Source: a bacterium (GTDB lineage Bacteria; Patescibacteriota; Microgenomatia; Levybacterales; UBA12049). From it: DNA of 12,107 bases. Where the stretch lies: contig JAKAEF010000017.1 of the NCBI GenBank assembly GCA_021820025.1, positions 1 through 12,107 of the forward strand. Direction: 5' to 3'. A program made the position numbers and the translations under genes. The notes under the pieces were generated by a model. That model did not search any database. It was not told the DNA's origin and was given only the letters and a program-made list of their open reading frames with translations. Each line of letters begins with the position of its first letter. The first letter of the stretch is position 1. Positions 10,745-12,107 of this stretch are shown here, piece after piece.

Positions 10745-11908
10745 ATGAAAAGGCTAACTATCCTTTTTACAACCGACCAATATACTCCTACTATTAATGG
10801 AATTGTGAGCCATATTGTCATTCTTAGAGAAGAATTACAAAAACGGGGCCATAGAGTTATTATTGTGGCACCAAAACTTAAAAAGCAAAAAAAAGAAAAA
10901 GATGTTTATTATTTACCAGCTTTTCCTCTTAAATTCCGCGCAAAAGATCAATTCACTATTCCATTTGACTCAAAAATTGAAAAAAAAATTCTTTCTTTAC
11001 CCATTGATATTGTACATAACCATTTGTTTTTAACCGGATATTTTGGAATGCGGATTGCAGAAAAAAAACAGATTTCTATAATTGCAACATTTCATACTTT
11101 TTTACGCCAATATGTTGATTGGATTGCCCCTTGGGCTAAAAGTATTACCCATCCTGTTGCAAATTTGGTTGGACGTGATTATTTTAAAGAACACGCGCTT
11201 ATCCTTGCTCCTTCACTAAAGGCTAAAGAAGAACTTAGCAAAATGAGAATTAAAACTCCGATAGAACTTTTGCACAATGGCATAGATATTCAACTTTTTC
11301 AAAAAGCCTCTTCAATAGATTTTACAAAGAAATTTTTTATAGATACACAAAGACCACTGGTTATCATTACTGGCATTTTAGAACAAGGCAAAAATGTTGC
11401 ACTCGCAATTAGAAGCATACAAAAACTCAAAAAAACAGTTCCTAATATACAACTCGTCATTATTGGAGATGGCAAAAAAAGGAAATCACTTGAAGCGCTT
11501 ATTTATAAATTAGGACTTGCAAGAAATGTATTTATCACAGGATTTTTAGACAGAAAACTAATAGCAAGTGCCAATAAAGCTGCTAATGTTGTTTTGTTTA
11601 CCAGTGATACAGATAATTTCCCAACCGTTATTATAGAAGCGCTTGCATCTGGTAAGCCTATTGTTGCAGTAAAAGATAAAGCAGTTACAGAGTTAATAGA
11701 ACATAATAAAAATGGCTTTTTAGCTTCAAAAAATCCAACGAGTATTGCAGCCTGTCTTGAAAAAATACTTGTAGATAAAAAATTAACAAAATCATTTGGA
11801 CAAAATAGTTTTCAAAAATCAAAACAATTGTCCATTACTTCTTATGTAGACCTCTTGGAAAAGGTTTATGAGCAAATTTTGCAGAAAAAAGATATAATAA
11901 AGCTATGA
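10745..11908 (+). CDS. GT4-family (GT-B fold) glycosyltransferase
   Basis: This 387-aa protein probably transfers a sugar from a nucleotide-sugar donor to a lipid or surface glycan at the inner face of the membrane. The N-terminal acceptor domain shows the TPTINGIVSHI loop (14-24), HNHLFLTGYFG (91-101) and ATFHT (114-118). The C-terminal donor domain shows LHNGIDIQLF (176-185), ITGILEQGKNV (208-218; the usual Arg/Glu-Lys pair is altered), IIGDG (239-243) and DTDNFPTVIIEALASGKPIVA (288-308), where Asp290 replaces the first Glu of the E-x7-E motif. The PimB/diacylglycerol glycosyltransferase-like subgroup is likely from overall pattern, but donor and acceptor cannot be named. The stop overlaps the next glycosyltransferase start (ATGA), suggesting coupled translation and a shared pathway. 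Confidence 0.9.
   Translation: MKRLTILFTTDQYTPTINGIVSHIVILREELQKRGHRVIIVAPKLKKQKKEKDVYYLPAFPLKFRAKDQFTIPFDSKIEKKILSLPIDIVHNHLFLTGYFGMRIAEKKQISIIATFHTFLRQYVDWIAPWAKSITHPVANLVGRDYFKEHALILAPSLKAKEELSKMRIKTPIELLHNGIDIQLFQKASSIDFTKKFFIDTQRPLVIITGILEQGKNVALAIRSIQKLKKTVPNIQLVIIGDGKKRKSLEALIYKLGLARNVFITGFLDRKLIASANKAANVVLFTSDTDNFPTVIIEALASGKPIVAVKDKAVTELIEHNKNGFLASKNPTSIAACLEKILVDKKLTKSFGQNSFQKSKQLSITSYVDLLEKVYEQILQKKDIIKL
11893..11898 (+). promoter_or_regulatory. Possible internal -10 box for the GT2 gene
   Basis: A perfect TATAAT inside the 3' end of the GT4 gene ends 6 nt before ATG 11905, the same spacing as the other promoters here. I see no good -35 box 16-18 bp upstream, so it may be coincidence. 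Confidence 0.35.
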
Positions 11909-12107
11909 AAGTCTCCCTTGTAATCCCTGTATACAATGAAGAAAAATATTTAGCAAATTGTTTGGATAGTGTTTTTGCTCAAGATGAAAAGCCCGATGAA
12001 GTTATTGTTGTAGATAATAATTCACTTGATAATACTGTTGCAATCGCAAAAAAATACCCTGTTACTATTCTACATGAAAAAAAACAAGGCATTACACATG
12101 ACAGAAA
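11905..12107 (+). CDS. GT2-family glycosyltransferase, N-terminal part (runs off right edge)
   Basis: The first 67 codons show the GT-A nucleotide-binding start of family 2: KVSLVIPVYNEEKYLANCLDS (quoted as landmarks VIPVYNEE, 6-13, and CLDSVFAQ, 19-26), then DEVIVVDNNSLDNTVAIAKK with the VVDNNSxD motif (about 35-42). It probably adds a sugar to a lipid-linked or surface glycan. It overlaps the upstream GT4 gene by 4 nt (ATGA), so the two should be co-expressed. Specificity cannot be judged from the fragment. Confidence 0.9.
   Translation, partial: MKVSLVIPVYNEEKYLANCLDSVFAQDEKPDEVIVVDNNSLDNTVAIAKKYPVTILHEKKQGITHDR

Noticed and set aside
10629..10821. Minus-strand open frame over the start of the GT4 gene
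   Set aside because: It spans both divergent promoters and the 5' end of a clear glycosyltransferase gene.

Overview
The window is AT-rich chromosomal DNA from a bacterium using the standard code (TAA, TAG and TGA all act as stops; Trp is TGG). It probably belongs to the Candidate Phyla Radiation (Patescibacteria, perhaps Microgenomates). That placement is inferred from short intergenic gaps, a lack of Shine-Dalgarno sites, small secreted dockerin/cohesin proteins with Pro/Thr linkers, and a diverged FolC-like Mur ligase. No marker gene here proves it.

Layout. (1) 1-2592, minus strand: the start of an unknown gene running off the left edge, an unknown 153-aa protein, then a pyrimidine-nucleotide operon read from right to left: dcd (dCTP deaminase, probably also dUTPase), tmk (thymidylate kinase, start overlapping the dcd stop) and a second dCTP deaminase/dUTPase-superfamily protein that has lost the deaminase glutamate. 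(2) 2679-7557, plus strand: the most interesting part. Three secreted proteins each end in a conserved beta-rich module followed by an atypical dockerin. They are followed by a membrane-anchored protein whose outer part is a cohesin-like domain. I read this as a compact one-cohesin/three-dockerin cell-surface display system. (3) 7472-8848, minus: a FolC/Mur-ligase-family enzyme whose 3' end overlaps the cohesin gene tail-to-tail by 86 bp. (4) 8929-9753, plus: a diverged beta-carbonic-anhydrase-like protein. (5) 10042-10628, minus: tRNA-Cys(GCA), a 142-aa unknown protein and tRNA-Ile(GAU), packed with gaps of 7 and 4 nt. (6) 10745-12107, plus: a GT4 glycosyltransferase overlapping (ATGA) the start of a GT2 glycosyltransferase that runs off the right edge.

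A thread through the whole window is transcription and translation signals. Nearly every free-standing gene has a sigma-70-like -10 box ending 6-8 nt before its ATG, usually with a -35 box 17 bp upstream, and no ribosome-binding site. The transcription start would therefore fall at or within a few nt of the start codon, so most mRNAs here should be leaderless. I used this pattern to correct several starts (dcd, folC and the second and third dockerin genes). Co-transcribed genes instead use overlapping stop/start codons. The gene between the two tRNAs could get its mRNA ends from tRNA processing.

Functional links: Dcd converts dCTP to dUTP (and perhaps dUMP), a thymidylate synthase outside the window would make dTMP, and Tmk phosphorylates it. 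The dockerin proteins probably attach to the membrane-anchored cohesin outside the cell, and the glycosyltransferases probably build surface glycans. The last two points are inference.
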